Program-made: the position numbers and the translations under genes
Shown: piece after piece, positions 62,779-64,000 of the stretch
Position numbering within the stretch: the stretch's first letter is position 1
How the letters are laid out: every line of letters starts with the position of its first letter
NCBI RefSeq assembly: GCF_049933045.1
Contig: NZ_CP187926.1
Location: forward strand, 1,488,001 to 1,552,000
Source of the DNA: Pseudocolwellia sp049933045
GTDB lineage: Bacteria; Pseudomonadota; Gammaproteobacteria; Enterobacterales; Alteromonadaceae
Length of the DNA: 64,000 nt
Direction of reading: 5' to 3'
The notes under the pieces: generated by a model
Seen by the model: only the letters and a program-made list of their open reading frames with translations
What the model was told of the DNA's origin: nothing
Database searches by the model: none

Positions 62779-64000
62779 ATGACAGCCTCTGAAATTATAC
62801 AGTCGTACTGCGTTACAGTGAATGGCGGTAGTGGCGTATTAGTAAATACTATGACGAAAAAGTACTCTTATGTATTAACTGCTGCTCATGTGATTCCTGA
62901 TAAACAGGAAGACCTCGTCGTCCATGATTACAAAGGTAAGCCACTTGGTGTTTTAGATGTGATCCCACAGAATCTTCCTTCACAAGAAATGATAAAGGCA
63001 AATCCTCAGCTTTATGACTTTGCAATTTTAAAAGTTGATTATCAGGAACGAGTGTCACAAAAATGTCTTCCTGCTTCCGACTTGAGCGATCGTGCCACAC
63101 TTACTCTTGTAGGGTTCCCGGAAACAGAGAGAGAATCCTTAGACCCTATTAAAGAATATACAGGGCATAAGATTAGTGTGGCTAATGAACTTGTTATTAT
63201 GAACTTAGATGGCATTCCTGGAATTGAAACGATCAAGGGTATGTCTGGTGGTGGCGTTTATCATGTTAAAGATGAGATACCATTACTCATAGGTGTTGAA
63301 TTTCAAATGGATAACAGTAGGCAGGAGCAACAGTTCGGTCGGATTCAGTGCCACAGTCTTGCAAGATTTGAAGAAATAATTACTGCACATTCAAGTGCGC
63401 CAATGATCCCAGCCTATTTGGAATGCTTTTCAAATTTTCGGGACAAGATATTCTCATTTAATGTTGATGATCCAAACAATGTATCTGCCCTCAAGCTAGA
63501 ACTTGAAATTGCGGCAGATTACTTAATTTCGAAGGGGTTGCTTCCACCTTATAAAGTAATGGAGCAATACCATTCAGATTTATTAGTCGATTCTAAAAAC
63601 CTTGGTGAACTCAAAACCTATGAATTGTGGGTAGCATATTTAGAGTTCTTAGTAATTAGTGTATTGATTGACGGATCTAATAATGCTGATGATGCTTATC
63701 TCAAAAGTTTAGAGCAGAAGAGACGGTTAGTATATACAAGTGATGGTACTAACTGGATTCAGAGCTTAGAATACTTACTAAAAACCGCCCGCAGGCTTTT
63801 AAGTAAAAATGGAACGTTGATCGTTGCTTCCCCTGACCCTGCTGCAAAAGTATTACCTAAAGATTCTCAACTAGAAAGAGTTATACACAATATCTCTGTT
63901 GTGCCAACCCAAGGGCCATTTACTGCAATAGATTCAATAGATTCATTTGAAAGTGCGATGTTGGCAAGTTATACATTGACCCATTTAGAAGGGCTCCAGC
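62779..64000 (+). CDS. trypsin-like serine protease, conflict-system type (3' end outside window)
   Basis: An open frame runs from ATG 62779 (1 nt after the MBL stop) to the window end, 407 codons without a stop. The N-terminal 200 residues are a trypsin-fold peptidase: NGGSGVLVN and YVLTAAHVI with His37, YDFAILKVD with Asp80, and GMSGGGVYHV with Ser156. The following part (LKLELEIAADYLISKGLLPP, YLEFLVISVLIDGSNN) is helical and may be a partner- or effector-binding region. There is no signal peptide, so the protease is cytoplasmic, unlike DegP. Cytoplasmic trypsin-like proteases next to effectors are a known theme of defence systems in which proteolysis releases a toxin. The gene's remaining part is not visible. 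Confidence 0.85.
   Translation, partial: MTASEIIQSYCVTVNGGSGVLVNTMTKKYSYVLTAAHVIPDKQEDLVVHDYKGKPLGVLDVIPQNLPSQEMIKANPQLYDFAILKVDYQERVSQKCLPASDLSDRATLTLVGFPETERESLDPIKEYTGHKISVANELVIMNLDGIPGIETIKGMSGGGVYHVKDEIPLLIGVEFQMDNSRQEQQFGRIQCHSLARFEEIITAHSSAPMIPAYLECFSNFRDKIFSFNVDDPNNVSALKLELEIAADYLISKGLLPPYKVMEQYHSDLLVDSKNLGELKTYELWVAYLEFLVISVLIDGSNNADDAYLKSLEQKRRLVYTSDGTNWIQSLEYLLKTARRLLSKNGTLIVASPDPAAKVLPKDSQLERVIHNISVVPTQGPFTAIDSIDSFESAMLASYTLTHLEGLQ

Overview
The window is AT-rich DNA from a marine gammaproteobacterium, most likely Alteromonadales and probably Colwelliaceae (Colwellia/Thalassotalea-like). This rests on familiar chromosomal blocks: mltD-gloB-methyltransferase, the yejK/yejL/yejM cluster, pyrC followed by a PTPS-like gene and an M23 peptidase, putA behind an Lrp-type regulator, and lysC under a lysine riboswitch. 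It also rests on the general look of the proteins. No rRNA operon is present; there is one tRNA (Pro, anticodon GGG).

The first ~24.6 kb is mostly core chromosome: a LysR regulator, asnB, a secreted pyroglutamyl-peptidase-like protein lacking the catalytic Cys, mltD, gloB, a methyltransferase, a NIF3 protein, an ElyC-like protein, lysine riboswitch-lysC, a low-molecular-weight phosphatase, a TPR-GGDEF protein, tRNA-Pro, yejMLK, pyrC and an M23 peptidase. It is interrupted by an IS200/IS605-type element (12.8-13.4 kb) beside an orphan hicB with an array of operator-like repeats.

From 24.6 to 41.4 kb there is a metabolic region (hydroxyacid dehydrogenase, SDR, putA, cytochrome c, an ArsR-rhodanese pair) with unusual gene decay. 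A TonB receptor carries a single stop codon. An M24 aminopeptidase P carries three stops and a poly-A frameshift. A type II NADH dehydrogenase has a poly-A frameshift and lost its C-terminus. A second, 3'-truncated copy of the IS200-like element lies here.

From 41.9 to 55.7 kb the DNA is accessory. Its centre is an array of integron cassettes (45.5-53.9 kb): fifteen attC sites in one orientation, ten coding cassettes, one apparently ORF-less cassette, and five divergent ~304-bp copies of a second non-coding cassette. No integron integrase is present, so within this window it is a CALIN-type array. The five non-coding copies share hairpins, one of which shows a compensatory base-pair change, and each copy or tandem pair sits directly in front of a coding cassette. 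That makes them candidates for a mobile structured RNA or regulatory cassette. One coding cassette has a strong Shine-Dalgarno but an ATC where its start codon should be. The array is flanked by debris: a truncated methyltransferase, a fragment of a large defence-type protein and a tyrosine-recombinase remnant.

From 55.9 to ~61.3 kb lies a compact Tn7-like transposition module on the minus strand (tnsA-tnsB-tnsC-tniQ), with two 13-bp direct repeats upstream of tnsA that may be TnsB sites. From 61.6 kb to the window end an operon on the plus strand encodes a 42-residue overlapping ORF, a ComEC-type metallo-beta-lactamase-fold protein and a trypsin-like protease that runs off the window; this looks like a biological-conflict (defence) operon.
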